From Oegoconia quadripuncta (lineage: Eukaryota > Arthropoda > Insecta > Lepidoptera > Autostichidae), in assembly GCA_949316235.1 (NCBI GenBank), contig OX438749.1, positions 19,298,414-19,362,413 of the forward strand: a stretch of 64,000 nt of DNA. Reading direction: 5' to 3'. Positions 22,267 through 32,999 of this stretch are shown here, piece after piece. Every line of letters starts with the position of its first letter. Position 1 is the first letter of the stretch. The notes below the pieces were generated by a model. It searched no databases, was not told where the DNA came from, and saw only the letters and a program-made list of their open reading frames with translations. Position numbers and translations under genes: made by a program.

Positions 22267-22856
22267 CGATCCATGAATAATTTTAAATTTGTTCGAGAAA
22301 TTAATTTAATTTTTTTAAAACTGCAAATCTATGGATGTTTGTGTAAAGTCCAGTGAACTTTTGCGACATCCACGGGACGAGACGGGTCGATCCTATTCTT
22401 TTAATCTGGTTTTGTTAATGAGGTTTCATCGTTGCCACAAACAAGTAAGTACCTGAGAAGTAAACATCATATTTCGTCGCTTGTACATTTACAGTGACTT
22501 TATCTAGCCCCATACTAATTAGATCTACGGGTATTTGTCTAGTTATCTGATAGGCAAAAGTAATTACGGCTAAAACAGCCTAATCTCCATCTTGTCCGTT
22601 TAAATTTGTATGGTTCGTGGCAATAGATATGTAATCAGGTTTTATCGGATGGTAGAAATGGTTCTGTGTTGAATGCTGATCTATTTTGAAATGGAATGCT
22701 GTGGTCAGAATTTCAGGCTACGTTACGTACGTAATATCTAAATAGCTTTGATAACTGCTATTTTCCAGATTTCGCGATTTTAGAAAAAATTGCCGCTTTT
22801 ATCAATAATTCGAAATTCTCGAAAATAACCTTAAAGCTATTTAGGTAATATTAATA

Positions 22857-23047
22857 ACCAGCTTTCCGCCCGCGGCTTCGGCTGAGAATAACTTTATCGT
22901 GGAAATTTGTTTATCCCGCGGGAACTACTCACTTTATCGTGGTTTGTTCTACCTATATACCAAATTTCATCCAAATCCGTTCATCCGTTTCGCCGTGATT
23001 TAACAACAAACAACCAAACTTTCGCATTTATAATATTAGTTAGATTA
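22857..23047 (+). repeat. rep-E copy
   Basis: AGCTTTCCGCCCGCGGCTTCG to ACTTTCGCATTTATAATATTAG with a small internal deletion. Confidence 0.7.
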
Positions 23048-23526
23048 GCTTTTAGTCTTTTTGAGTGCAGGTCAGATAAATATATTTGATTTATGTTGTA
23101 TTTAAAATGAATAAGCCCTCGTAACACTACTACAGGTGAGAAATTAGTGAGAAACAAGTAAAAAACTGGTGAGAAACTCTTGTGAAAGTTACATGAAATA
23201 AATGAGAAAGTAGTGAGAATCATGATAATCGCGGCCACGTCATAGGCACCCTGAAGAAATCTATCTTTGAAGTGGGAAGACGTCATTTACTAGTTTTGGA
23301 TCGCTCTAAGCTGTCGGACGGATCTAGGGTTGTCATATTTCATTATCAAAATACTGTACAAATAAACAACTGGTAGGGAGGGACGAGAAGTAAAAATTTG
23401 GTCGAGAAATGTTTCTTCGCATTTTTTATACAATTCAAGACATTTTTATAATTACAATATATTATGTAACTAATAGTGCTCAATATTTTCAGGGGCCAAA
23501 TTTAAAGTGATGAGAATCTTGTTTAT

Positions 23527-23940
23527 TTAAAAAAAAATCGGCCAAGTGTGTGTCGGCACGCGCAGTGTAGGGTTCTGTAATTGCCCTGACAATATGCGAA
23601 CTTTAGAAGGGGGCTTTGAGAGGGGTGGGACGACGACACTTTGCACTTAAAAGCTTACTATTGCTTAAACGGGTCCACAAAAATAAAAAAAGATTCTTCG
23701 CAAGAGGAATCCTTAAAAATATATTTTCCAAGATATTATAAAGGGTATATATATTTTTAAATAAGATTTTTTAATTATTTTTCCACATTGTTGGCGTTGT
23801 TCATAATATATGCGTAGCTATGCTATAATTATAGCTTTCATGTACTAAGAGCCTCTGAGCTAAACCGCGAACAGACAGACCTACATGGCGAAACTGTAAG
23901 GGTACCCCGTCGCCTAGTAACAATTAACTTCAATATATTT
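23527..23940 (+). repeat. rep-R copy
   Basis: Starts CGGCCAAGTGTGTGTCGGCACG...GGGTTCTGTA and ends with AACCGCGAACAGACAGACCTACATGG. This is the widespread lepidopteran 'GGCCAAGTGCGAGTCGG...AGGGTTCCGTA' unit; its transposition mechanism cannot be told from the sequence. Confidence 0.6.
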
Positions 23941-24007
23941 TTTAATGTATTTTACTATTCCACATTTATTTATTTTCATACATTTATAAGTATGCCATGC
24001 CCCTATA

Positions 24008-24275
24008 ATATTAAGTTTGGTGTAGTGGTTAAAAATTCTGACTGCTATACCAAAAGGTCGCGGGTTCGAATCCCGCTAGGAGCATAAGTTTGTATGATGA
24101 ATACCTACAGATATGTGTTCCCGAGTTATGGATGTTTTTCATTTATTTATGCATTTATTTACAAAAAAAAATGTACCTATTTGTGTAGTTTATGAACCAT
24201 CTGGTATCCATAATACAAGCCAAGTTGCTTAGTGTGGAACTAGATGGCGCTGTGTGTATGTGCAAAGATATTTAT
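24008..24275 (+). repeat. SINE-B copy
   Basis: TTTGGTGTAGTGGTTAAAAATTC, B box GGTTCGAATCCCGC, 3' end AACTAGATGGCGCTGTGTG. The first few bases of the head are missing. Confidence 0.75.
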
Positions 24276-24301
24276 TATTTAACATGACATCACAAGGCAG
24301 G

Positions 24302-24376
24302 AGCATCGGTGGCTCAGTGGAGGAGACATAGTCTCCCAATTTGTGAGGTCCAGGTTCGATCCCCAAGGGGGCCTCC
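24302..24376 (+). repeat. SINE-D head only
   Basis: GAGCATCGGTGGCTCAGTGG...GGTTCGATCCCCAAGGGGGCC, then stops. It is followed directly by a second, complete SINE-D in the same orientation. Confidence 0.65.
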
Positions 24377-24386
24377 CTATACACGT

Positions 24387-24700
24387 AGGAGCGTCGGTGG
24401 CTTAGCCGTTAAGACGCGGTCTCCCAATGTGGGAGGTCCGGTTTCGATTTCCAAGCAGGCCATGTACCAATGAATTTTTAAATTCAATTTAATTACTTAT
24501 GTGCATCCGACTGCTCTTGAACGGTGAAGAAAAATAACATGAGCAAACCGGCATGCTTGAGAAATAAAAATTCTAAGGCATGTGAAGTCCCCAACCCGCA
24601 TTAGGCCAGCGTGGTGAACTATGGCCCCTACTCTCTCATTATAGGATGGAAGGCCTATATCCCTGCTGTGGGATGTTTACGGGCTGAGATAATATTAGGA
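24387..24700 (+). repeat. SINE-D, full copy
   Basis: Head AGGAGCGTCGGTGGCTTAGCC...GGTTTCGATTTCC (degenerate B box), body with CATGCTTGAGAAATAAAAATTC, 3' end GGGATGTTTACGGGCTGAG. Together with the preceding head it forms a dimer-like arrangement. Confidence 0.75.
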
Positions 24701-24892
24701 CATCGTGTCATTGGCTAAGATATGTATGATAAGTATATACCAAACTGCTGTTGGTTGTCTAAAATAAATAAAATAAAAAATACTATATTTTGTTAGAGTT
24801 TTATTTTTCTAAGCTCCGCCAATTATGTTCGGGGAATGAGCGAGTCAATCCCAACACGAGTATTATATTTTACTCTCTGGGGATGCCTCAAT

Positions 24893-24945
24893 ACTGTTAT
24901 ATTTATATAACAGTTCTCCTGTAATAGTATACTATTACAGGAGAA
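24893..24945. repeat. Two abutting perfect palindromes (22 and 32 bp)
   Basis: ACTGTTATAT-tt-ATATAACAGT spans 24893-24914. The next palindrome, starting on its last base, spans 24914-24945 and has TTCTCCTGTAATAGTA followed at once by its reverse complement, with no loop. Both are perfect. Confidence 0.9.
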
Positions 24946-25404
24946 ATAAAAGTATTTTTATTTATTTATTTTATTTACTATATTGAGTCGAAATATTTCT
25001 GCAGCCGGCCCTGGATATTACGAAACAATAAAAAATTGCTGATGCAGTTTAAATGTGAGCATTGTATTTAGCTCCCAATTGGCAATCGCTTCCGGGCAGA
25101 ACTGCAGGTTGAGGTTAGTCGTTGATTCCTAAATGCCAATAACGGTGTATTCCGAATATTACACAAACCGAAATGCCAGCCGACCAACAATAGAGTAGAT
25201 ATATCTCAACCTTTACTGCTGCAGGTAGGGACTGCGCATTAATTTTCTTTAAAATTTAATTAGCGTTTCCATTTATGTTTTCATTTTAAACAATAGAAGG
25301 GCGTTAAAATTATTCCATCGCAAATTCGGATTCCATCTAACGTGTAACGCCTGGGTGAACTAAGTGGATTTATTACTTATCAAGCAGCCGCACGCGACTT
25401 TTTT

Positions 25405-25738
25405 TTTTATGAGCATAAGGGTTAGCATTTGACCTCAATCATACCTGATGTTAAGTGAAGATGAGGCTGAAGGCGGAAGCGTATTGACCCGGAGACCCCA
25501 ACATTTGGGGAACTGGCTATCTTATCTTTGACAACCGGAACACAACAATGCTATTAACATTGCTGTTTGGCAGCAGATTTAGATCAAATGGCGGTAGCTA
25601 GCCAGGCGGACATTTAAAATGCCCTACGATCAACCAAACCGAGTACATAAATATGTACCCCGCTGGGGATCGAACCCGCGACCTCCGATTCGTAAACCCA
25701 ATGTTGTTTAAATTGAGCCACGGACTCTTACGCGTGGA
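25405..25738 (-). repeat. SINE-A, full copy
   Basis: From ATGAGCATAAGGGTTAGC (degenerate 3' end) to the complete tRNA-like head ending at CCGTGGCTCAAT on the minus strand. The B box is intact (GGTTCGATCCCCAGC, minus). Confidence 0.8.
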
Positions 25739-25838
25739 CCATTTTATCAAAAAAAAAATACCTATATGTTAGGTCTTAAGCTGTCTATCAACCAAATTTC
25801 ATCGAAACCCATCCAGATGTTTAGCCGTGAAGAGGTAA

Positions 25839-25964
25839 GGGCGCATTCCCACTTCGTCGTGACGACAGAAAATCGTGTAGTATATAAGTGTCGTGGCTTA
25901 TATGTTTAAATCGAGGTGTTCACATATAGAATGACACGACACGTCATGACAGTGGGAACGCAAA
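25839..25964. mobile_element. Short MITE-like element with GCATTCCCACT ends
   Basis: The left end GGGCGCATTCCCACTTCGTCGTGACG is partly matched by the inverse of CGTCATGACAGTGGGAACGC at the right. Element of about 126 bp without coding capacity. Terminal inversion is imperfect and no target duplication is clear. Confidence 0.4.
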
Positions 25965-26054
25965 CGCACTACTGATCTCCAAGAGAACTTAGAGACGACT
26001 GTAGATTTGTAGCTTGCTTATGATGTGTAAAAGACAAAGCGACTGCCGTGAAAC

Positions 26055-26195
26055 GATAAAATCCGGTTGTCAGAGATAAGATAGCCAGTTCCCCAAATTA
26101 TTTGGGTTTCCGGGTCAGTACGCTTCCATCTTCGGCCTCATCTTCACTTAACATGAGGTGTGATTGAGGTCAAGTGCTAACCCGTAGTGCTTAAA
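26055..26195 (+). repeat. SINE-A 3' half
   Basis: TCCGGTTGTCAGAGATAAG through GTGCTAACCCGTAGTGCTTAAAAAAAAA. Truncated at its 5' end inside the body. Confidence 0.75.
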
Positions 26196-26301
26196 AAAAA
26201 AATGTCGCGATCCACTGGGAACAGCTAGATACGATAGTCGCTAAACGATAAAAAATTTTGACGACAAACAATCGTATTAATTAGAACAGCTAGAGAGCAC
26301 A

Positions 26302-26372
26302 GTCGTTCAACGATAAATTTATCGTTACGATATAGTGGGTATATCGTAACGATAAATTTATCGTTGAACGAC
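26302..26372. repeat. Perfect inverted repeat, 33-bp arms, 5-nt loop
   Basis: Arm 26302-26334 and its exact reverse complement 26340-26372 flank GTGGG. Each arm contains the 18-bp self-palindrome AACGATAAATTTATCGTT, so several alternative folds exist. A looser direct repeat of the left arm's approach lies 66 bp upstream (26218). Confidence 0.9.
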
Positions 26373-26424
26373 CCCTAACATACGTAACGCGCCCTAACAT
26401 ACATAAACTGTCGCATTTATAATA

Positions 26425-26608
26425 TTAGTTGCGTTAGCTGTGCCCGCGACTACTTTCGCGTAGACTTTTTCGCTTCAGCAAAAAAATTTGCCTGTATATT
26501 AATCCAGGTCTTAATTTGTCTACCAACCAAATTTCATATAATCCAAATCGTGAAGCGGTAACAAACATACATATACACATGCACACAAACTTTCGAATTT
26601 ATAATAGT
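26425..26608 (+). repeat. rep-E, diverged copy
   Basis: Contains ACCAAATTTCATATAATCC and CAAACTTTCGAATTTATAATAG; more decayed than the other copies. Confidence 0.5.
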
Positions 26609-26609
26609 T

Positions 26610-26760
26610 ATAATAGTTGGGATTAAAGTTGCATACGTACATAACGTCACGACCTTTATCCCAAATGAGGTGGTCAGAGATATCCCAAACATCAGTGTTT
26701 GGGTGTTCCAAAAGTTTAAACCTTGAAACAACATCCACGGTTCACCCTTCCAAATATAGA
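26610..26760 (-). repeat. rep-P copy
   Basis: Inverted counterpart of 10885-11040 (AAATGAGGTGGTCAGAGATATCCC; AACATCCACGGTTCACC). Confidence 0.6.
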
Positions 26761-26939
26761 GAAAGCAATGACAATCAACAACAAATAACAAACAACAAAA
26801 TAAATTTATTTCATAGCCATACAAAGTACGTTAAAGTGAGTTGAGTGGACATGGAATTTTGTGACCACTGCTACACCCATAAAGCACCCACAGCTGAGCT
26901 AGGAGATAACGTGCAAATCTGTAGATGTTTTTTGGTGTA

Positions 26940-27115
26940 ACCAAATCAAATCAAAAAAGATTTATTTCGTAGGATAAAAATAACCACTTGAAAACGTCAC
27001 ATTTTTTATCTTAATATTAAAATTTGCTCATTCTCAAAGCCCCCAGAGAAGAACGAGCAAGAAACTCAAGGGTTGCTCTTTAAAATAAGTTTTTGGTTAC
27101 AATTATATTATATTG
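26940..27115 (-). mobile_element. LINE-F 3' end
   Basis: Begins AACCAAATCAAATCAAAAAAG (inverted GATTT tail) and contains CAGAGAAGAACGAGCAAGAAAC, the inverse of the 3' UTR seen at 3850-3900. It is 5'-truncated. Confidence 0.7.
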
Positions 27116-27234
27116 TATAACACAAAATTATATGATAAGTTGTCAAATGATTATTCGACGTAATAAATTTCTGCGAAAGGTTTGTTGGCAAGTGATATTG
27201 ATGTTATTTTGATAGATCATATCAAAATCGGGCA

Positions 27235-27375
27235 AACATATGCCCCTTTGGAAGATGATTACTGATATAGGTACCCGAGTTATTATATATTTTTCATTTA
27301 CAAATATATTTATTTGCAAAGAAAAATGTATTTGTGTAGTACATCAACCTGGTACCAATACAAGCTTAGTTACAT
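27235..27375 (+). repeat. SINE-B, diverged head-less copy
   Basis: AACATATGCCCCTTTGG, then ACCCGAGTTATTATATATTTTTC and AAAAATGTATTTGTGTAGTAC. The final AACTAGATGGCGC segment is missing. Confidence 0.5.
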
Positions 27376-27687
27376 CTACAGTCTAATCATGAAGTAGGTG
27401 GAATAATTCGCGAATTCGCAGATATTAGAACATCACATCAACAGCATTAGGTCTCCACTGCTGATGCTCTCCTCTCAGGGCAAATGTTAATTGGTGATTG
27501 GTGGAATTTAGACTAGTGGCCCTTTACCTCTACCTTTGTTGGTCCATACAAGTTGGGTTAATATCTACGTGCTCTCCGAAATAGGCGTAGGAAAATTTGA
27601 AAATGCCACTAATGATCACTCATCCAAAATCCGACCGCGTATAATTAATTTATTACACAATCATACTCGTATTACACAATTTCACCG

Positions 27688-27890
27688 CATCCGTGGCTCA
27701 ATGTAAACAACATTGGGTTTACGATTCGGAGGTCGCGGGTTCGATCCCCGGCGGGGTACATGTTTAAGAACTCAGTTTGGTTGGTGATAGGGCATTTTAA
27801 ATATCCGCCTGGCTGGCTACCACCATCTTATCTAAATCTGCCGCCAAGCAGCAATGACAATAGCATCGTTGTGTTCCGGTTGTCAGAGAT
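27688..27890 (+). repeat. SINE-A, 3'-truncated
   Basis: Complete head (CGCATCCGTGGCTCAATG; GGTTCGATCCCCGGCGGGG) and body up to GGTTGTCAGAGATAA, where it stops at the junction with unrelated sequence. Confidence 0.75.
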
Positions 27891-27894
27891 AAAA

Positions 27895-28035
27895 AAGAAA
27901 TCGATTATGGTTCCTTGGGGAAAGGTATTCGTAATCAAGAATGGAGTCACCAGTTTATGGTCAATTACACGAATTTTTTTTTTATGGTTAACTGGATACA
28001 CATTGGACCACAATCTCATCTGATGGGAATCTGAA
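27895..28035 (+). repeat. rep-O-like 5' end
   Basis: TTTTTTTTTATGGTTAACTGGATACAC...GACCACAATCTCATCTGATGGG matches the start of rep-O at 61415-61460. Confidence 0.5.
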
Positions 28036-28191
28036 TTCAAATTTACCCCGTAGATTACAATTTTATTTTATCTTATTAGGTAGTTATTAAGTCCCATGTA
28101 TGAATATTCTTCAGTTCTGTTAATTTAAATAAATGTCCACACTTGTAAGCAAGGATTGTTAAAAAAAATGAATAATAATTATCAGTTAATT

Positions 28192-28349
28192 TACTGCGCC
28201 TGGTATCAGTTTCGACTTGCCGACCCTATTTGGAGCAATTACTTCGGGCAGCAGACGAGATGTAATCCCTCGGAGGCTACTGCAGGTCGTGACGTTGTTG
28301 GAATTGGATGAGCCGAGAAAAATAATCGATCGTCTATTACTGTTATAAG
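28192..28349 (+). other. Coding-like island, not recognised
   Basis: A GC-balanced stretch in AT-rich surroundings is open on the plus strand for about 50 codons (from an in-frame stop to TAA; includes PTLFGAITSGSRRDVIPRRL). It is also open on the minus strand. I recognise no family, and no convincing splice sites bound it. It could be an exon fragment or an old element ORF. Confidence 0.2.
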
Positions 28350-29004
28350 TAAGGCAAACTCTACATTGGCTCAAGCTTCCTCGCGGTATTCCTTACAAAA
28401 TTTCAAGTACAAATTTTTCGGAATGAATAAACCGATTCCCATGAATCTTCATACGCATAAAGCACGTATATACGAAAGGAGTATTAAAACTCTATATATA
28501 TGTATATACAATATAATTTTTTTTTTGTTTCTTACTGATTCCAGGTGAGCGCTTTTTCACCATCACCATCGGCCTCATCTTCATTTACTAAGGTTAAGCA
28601 CCTTCGTGGATAAAAATAATAAACTTACGTCTTTCAATACCAAACATTTTATTTTTCGATACTAGTCAAAGTGGTTCAACAGTAGATATTCGGTTCAGTA
28701 TCGGAAAGTTACAAAAACCTTTTTATTCCCCAACTATACTTAAACATTTTAAAGATACGAATTTAATCTTCTACCTAAATGTCGAGACAATTTGGGTTCA
28801 TGTCACTATGCTATGTAGGAAAAATATGCTCTAGTTCATTTGTGTTAAAATAGATTTGAGTGCTCGATCGATTATGTAGTAGTCACTTTAAGCTGTATAC
28901 CAAAATCAAATGTAGTCAAATTGTGTTCTAGGCAGTCCAAAACCAACCCCATTTTATATCATGCTCAGATACTAAGATTATTTAAATCATCAAGTAAGAC
29001 TTAC

Positions 29005-29037
29005 CGAGCTCCTGAACTCGTATCCACTCCAGTGAAT
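29005..29037 (-). CDS. Candidate 33-nt microexon of an unknown host gene
   Basis: On the minus strand, TTTTTGATTTCAG is followed by a 33-nt segment and then GTAAGTCTTAC. Both splice signals match insect consensus closely: a T-rich tract plus CAG acceptor, and a GTAAGT donor. The segment is free of stops in all three phases (for example SLEWIRVQEL or FTGVDTSSGA) and a length of 33 keeps frame. No neighbouring exon was identified, so the gene is unknown. Chance co-occurrence of an acceptor and a strong donor cannot be excluded. Confidence 0.3.
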
Positions 29038-29369
29038 CTGAAATCAAAAATAAAAGAGGTATATTTAAAAAAAATGATTGCTATTTGTAGCCGATGGTAG
29101 AGTATTTACTCTATAAAGTCTAATTTATTAGTCTCGATCCCTTGAACACGTGATTATGTAGTTCCAAAGTTTTGTTTTGAAAAATGTAATAAATAAAACA
29201 CCGAACTTTCTGGCGAAAGTACAACCCCAGCAGTTTTAGACGGTTTGATTTTTAACTTAAATCGAAAATCAAAAATGAAGGATTTTTTTTATGTTCACCG
29301 ATAACTTCGAGATTTGGCGGCTGATTCACGTGATTTTTTTTGATTTACAAATAGCATCACCGGAAATCC

Positions 29370-29466
29370 CATCTTATTTTGGGGAGCTATCTTATCTCTG
29401 ACAACCGGAACACAACAATGCTGTTTGGCGGCAGATTTAGATAAGATGGAGGTAGCTAGCCAGGCG
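29370..29466 (-). repeat. SINE-A internal fragment
   Basis: CTATCTTATCTCTGACAACC...GATAAGATGGAGGTAGCTAGCC; both ends lost, with a small internal deletion. Confidence 0.65.
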
Positions 29467-30035
29467 GAGTCAACCAAAAATACTATTTTCGTAATTGTGA
29501 AATCTGAACTAATTTCCAGTACACTGTAAGGTGTAAGGTAGCTCACAATCTAATTTCACATCTCGTACAAATGCCGTAGTCATGCAATCATAAATTCGGC
29601 CAAGCATCTTCGTGACAAACCCCCATTTCGGGCTAACGAGCTAAAGCCACAGCGCATAATTGCGAACAGTAAATTAACAGGATTATGACCTTGAATAGGT
29701 AATTTACTACATTTAAGTTTATAAGACATAGAAGTGATGTAAAGAAAATAAAGATGGAAGTTTATGACTGATAATTGAGAGATGATGTGGTATTGGATCA
29801 GCACTTTACCCCAAGTTAATGTCGTTGCCAAAATTCATCTCAATTCAGATTTATTTAAAATGCAAATGCAGATTAGAAGCAAGCAAGTCGCCATATATTA
29901 CAATTTGTTATTGATTGATTTAGATACATGATTTGTCTTATTATAATTTAATTTTAATTATTTGATTTTTTTACTTATTTATAATTGATTTGAGTTTATG
30001 TTTAATTTAATTATATAATTTAATTTTAATTTAAA

Positions 30036-30215
30036 GAGATCGCTGTTAGCGATAAGGCCGCCTAATTTGTAGTTTCTATAAGATATTTATCTATTGTTAT
30101 CATCAAAAATTATTGTAAATTATTTTGCGCAATAAAGAGTATTTGTATTGTATTGTATTTAAATGTACCTTCCTCATTTAAACAATAAAGCGTATTTGTT
30201 TGTTGTTTGTTTGTT
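30036..30215 (+). mobile_element. 5'-truncated LINE 3' end, with a second tail
   Basis: AGAGATCGCTGTTAGCGATAAGGCCGCC...GCAATAAAGAGTATTTGTATTG, then a second AATAAAGCGTATTTGTTTGTTG tail 60 bp later. Two consecutive AATAAAG tails suggest one insertion into or next to another of the same class. Confidence 0.65.
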
Positions 30216-31014
30216 GTTTAATTGTTTTAACATGCACTTGACTAAAACTTACATGCAAGGTCATGCACTGTTAATGTAAGTGGTAAATAAACGAATTGAA
30301 CTACATAATAAAATATGTTTAGATAGTAAAGTATATCGGAAAAATAATTAACACACTTCTTACAATTTTCGTGTTCTTCTTGCAAGTATTACGTTTCACA
30401 AATATCAAACCATGTTATTTGAAACAAATCTGAATTATAAAATAAGATTGGGAAACAAGATTGTGGGATGAAAGAGTGTGTGTGTGTATATATAAGATTA
30501 CGATGCGTGTGTTTAGTGTTATGCCACTGTTGCATTTTGCTCAATGGCCAGTCCTTGAACTAAAGTGGTCTATCCACGGGGTTTATCAATAGGTAACCGT
30601 CTTCAGTTATTCATATTGAACGTTAACTTGACTCATTGCATATAAAAAGTTCTTACTTGAATTACTGCTATTTCATGTGATACTATAGAGTAGTAACACT
30701 TATCTGCTATCGTTAAATGGACTCCTATTTTAATGTTTGTTTCGGTTTAGTGAATTGGAAAATGGCTTTATTATCAAATTATGAAAATAAAGATTTTGTA
30801 TAATATTTCCCTATCTGTTAGTTTAGGCCCACTTATATTTGTAGGACCAGTTATAGTCCGTATCATGATCAACGAAGTTGTTGAAGAGTACTTCTACCTC
30901 GCGCAGATCTTGCAGTTAGGTATAAACAACTTTGAGATGAAAACCAATGGTAGTATTCAACTGGGCTGGCCAGTATGACATGGGTAATGCAATAAATATA
31001 TGAAAATGAATAGC

Positions 31015-31305
31015 CGCCTCTTACTTCATTTCTAACTCGTTCACGTGGTGAAATACCGAGCATCGGCTTCTCCTTTGCTCGTTGCGTCACTTAGAAATTT
31101 CTTATGAGGCCAATAGTGAAATATCATGTTTCAGTACCTTATGTCATCAGTGCTGGTATCACAAATAGATTAAAGACTTTCGTCTTCAAACACTGAGGTA
31201 TATCATCACGTCCGTTATTCCCAATTGCCGTCCGAAGAATAGATCCAAACCTTTCTATCCATGAGTGTCGCAAAACGGGATCAATATATCGTGACAATAG
31301 CAAAT
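31015..31305 (-). pseudogene. RTE-type reverse transcriptase remnant
   Basis: Minus strand, two frames in order: ...IPQCLKTKVFNLFVIPALMT then VTQRAKEKPMLGISPRERVRNE. This is the signature 'LKRKVFxxCVLPxxTYGxETW...AQRAMERxMLGISLRDRIRN' of the RT thumb and C-terminal region of RTE-clade non-LTR elements. A stop follows MT where the family has TYGxETW, and a second stop lies about 15 codons further, so the copy is dead. It ends near 31308, where a SINE-A begins. Confidence 0.7.
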
Positions 31306-31307
31306 TT

Positions 31308-31568
31308 TTTATGCAAAACGGGTTAGCACTTGACCTCAATCACACCTGATGCTAAGTTATCTTATTTGGGGAACTGGCTATATTATCTCTGACAACCGGA
31401 ACACAACAATGGTATTAACATTGCTGTTTGGCGGCAGATTTAGATAAGATGGTGGTAGTTAGCGGACATTTAATATGCCCTACCACCAACCAAACCGAAT
31501 ACTAAACAAGTACCCTACTATGGATTGAACCCGCGACTTCCGATTCGTAAACCCTATGTTGTTAACAT
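31308..31568 (-). repeat. SINE-A copy with internal deletion
   Basis: GCAAAACGGGTTAGCACTTGACC...(inverted) head with CGTAAACCCTATG. About 50 bp of body is missing after TGCTAAGTTATC. Confidence 0.75.
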
Positions 31569-32050
31569 GTTTAATGTAATGTAATTTTTAAAATAATGTA
31601 ATGGTTGATACAGCATCCACAGATCACCTTCGAAATATACATAAATGCACACACGACAAGAGGAGAGTCCATCGCTATCGCCAAGTTCCTTAGTCTCCTT
31701 TTCCGGCATTCAAGAAAAGAGATGGGTTTGTTAGATTCCTTACACGTGCCGGTTCTATATGTAATAAAAACTATACAGAATTTACTGTAACACAGCTCTG
31801 ATTTATTAAAAGATAGTAAATCTCTCAAATATTGACTGGTGGAGTGTTGCAGCGTACAGTTAGACCAATTTACCGAGCTCCGCGATAGATACTGAGAGAT
31901 CTCAATACGATCAGACAACAAATTGTTTGTGAAACTTGGGTAGTCTAGTTTAGCGTTTAATACGGACACCGATTTTTATGGGATTTATATTTATTGCGCG
32001 CGGCGTAGAGGTTTAGTCAATTGTCAAAAGATATTCCGATTTCAATTTAG

Positions 32051-32131
32051 TGTTATGGCTGCATCGTTGTGCACGATGATTCTGCCAATGTCAGGGTTGA
32101 AGTTCACAATGCTAAAGTTGACGATTGTGCG
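32051..32131 (+). CDS. Candidate 81-nt host exon
   Basis: Preceded by GATTTCAATTTAG and followed by GTAAGTTAATT, giving acceptor- and donor-like borders. It is 81 nt (27 codons), and in phase 0 it reads as a hydrophilic, protein-like string including VVHDDSANVRVEVHNAKV. The reading is stop-free and AT-balanced in contrast to its flanks. I do not recognise the protein. The other strand and phases are less protein-like. No adjacent exon was found, so function and gene identity stay open. Confidence 0.3.
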
Positions 32132-32139
32132 GTAAGTTA

Positions 32140-32280
32140 ATTATTTAATAGGATAAAAATATCAATTAAAAAGGTTACATTTTTAATTAATAATAGTGCT
32201 CATTCACAAAGCTGACTTCTCAGAGAAGAATGATCGTGTTGGTCTTTTCAAGAAAGTTTTAGATTACAATTTGTATTTTT
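32140..32280 (-). mobile_element. LINE-F 3' UTR fragment
   Basis: AGGATAAAAATATCAATTAAAAAGG...TCTCAGAGAAGAATGATCGTG parallels 26965-27110 without the GATTT tail. Confidence 0.55.
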
Positions 32281-32535
32281 TGTTTTCTATGGAACGCAAT
32301 TTGATTTGACTCACAATCAATCAAGTACACTTTATTGCACAGAATACGAGTACACTTGACAAATATACTTTCAAAATTGTACAGACGGCAGTTTAAAACA
32401 AGGTCCTTATTGATACAGTACGCTATAATGTCATCAAAACAAAACATAAGGAATGCAATAAATGATTTGAGTTAGAATTTGAGTTTGAAAATTCTAGGAG
32501 ACAACCTTCTTACATATCATACAGACGTATCTTTC

Positions 32536-32660
32536 GAGAAAGAAAGAAAGAAAGAAAAAATTCTTTATTGTACACAGCTTAAAAATATACAGAGTGACAT
32601 TATTTTAACAGGTGTACAAAGGCGGTCTTATCGCTTATAGCGATCTCTTCCAGACAACCA
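32536..32660 (-). mobile_element. 5'-truncated LINE 3' end (10107 family) with AAAG-type tail
   Basis: AGAAAGAAAGAAAGAAAAAATTC, then CTTTATTGTACACAGC... and GGCGGTCTTATCGCTTATAGC...CTCTTCCAGACAACC. The tail is GAAA-type here instead of pentameric. A further scrap (CAAGTACACTTTATTGCAC) lies at 32325. Confidence 0.65.
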
Positions 32661-32999
32661 TGGCAAAGGAACTTGGTATAATACGCTACTGTAAAGCAAT
32701 ATAATTCGAAGAATAATTCGAGATAAGTCAATGCCGGTGTATGAATGTAAGTACCTACATACTTACATACATACATTTGAATACATATTCAAAGTATACA
32801 TACATACCCCCGAAAAACATTACCAGGGGCAGTCGGGTAAAAAATAATTTAAGGAAAAAGATTTCGAAAGACGCCAGGAGGATATTGAATAATTTTACAG
32901 TATTCGTACAACAGAGCGCATCCGTGTAACACTTCGATCTTTAGACCACCAATCAAACGCTGTTATAAATTCATAGCGAATTGGCCACAGTCATGTTAC

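Noticed and set aside
31571..31969. 132-codon minus-strand ORF
   Set aside because: No recognisable motif, AT-driven composition and no splice or promoter context. Kept out of the gene list.
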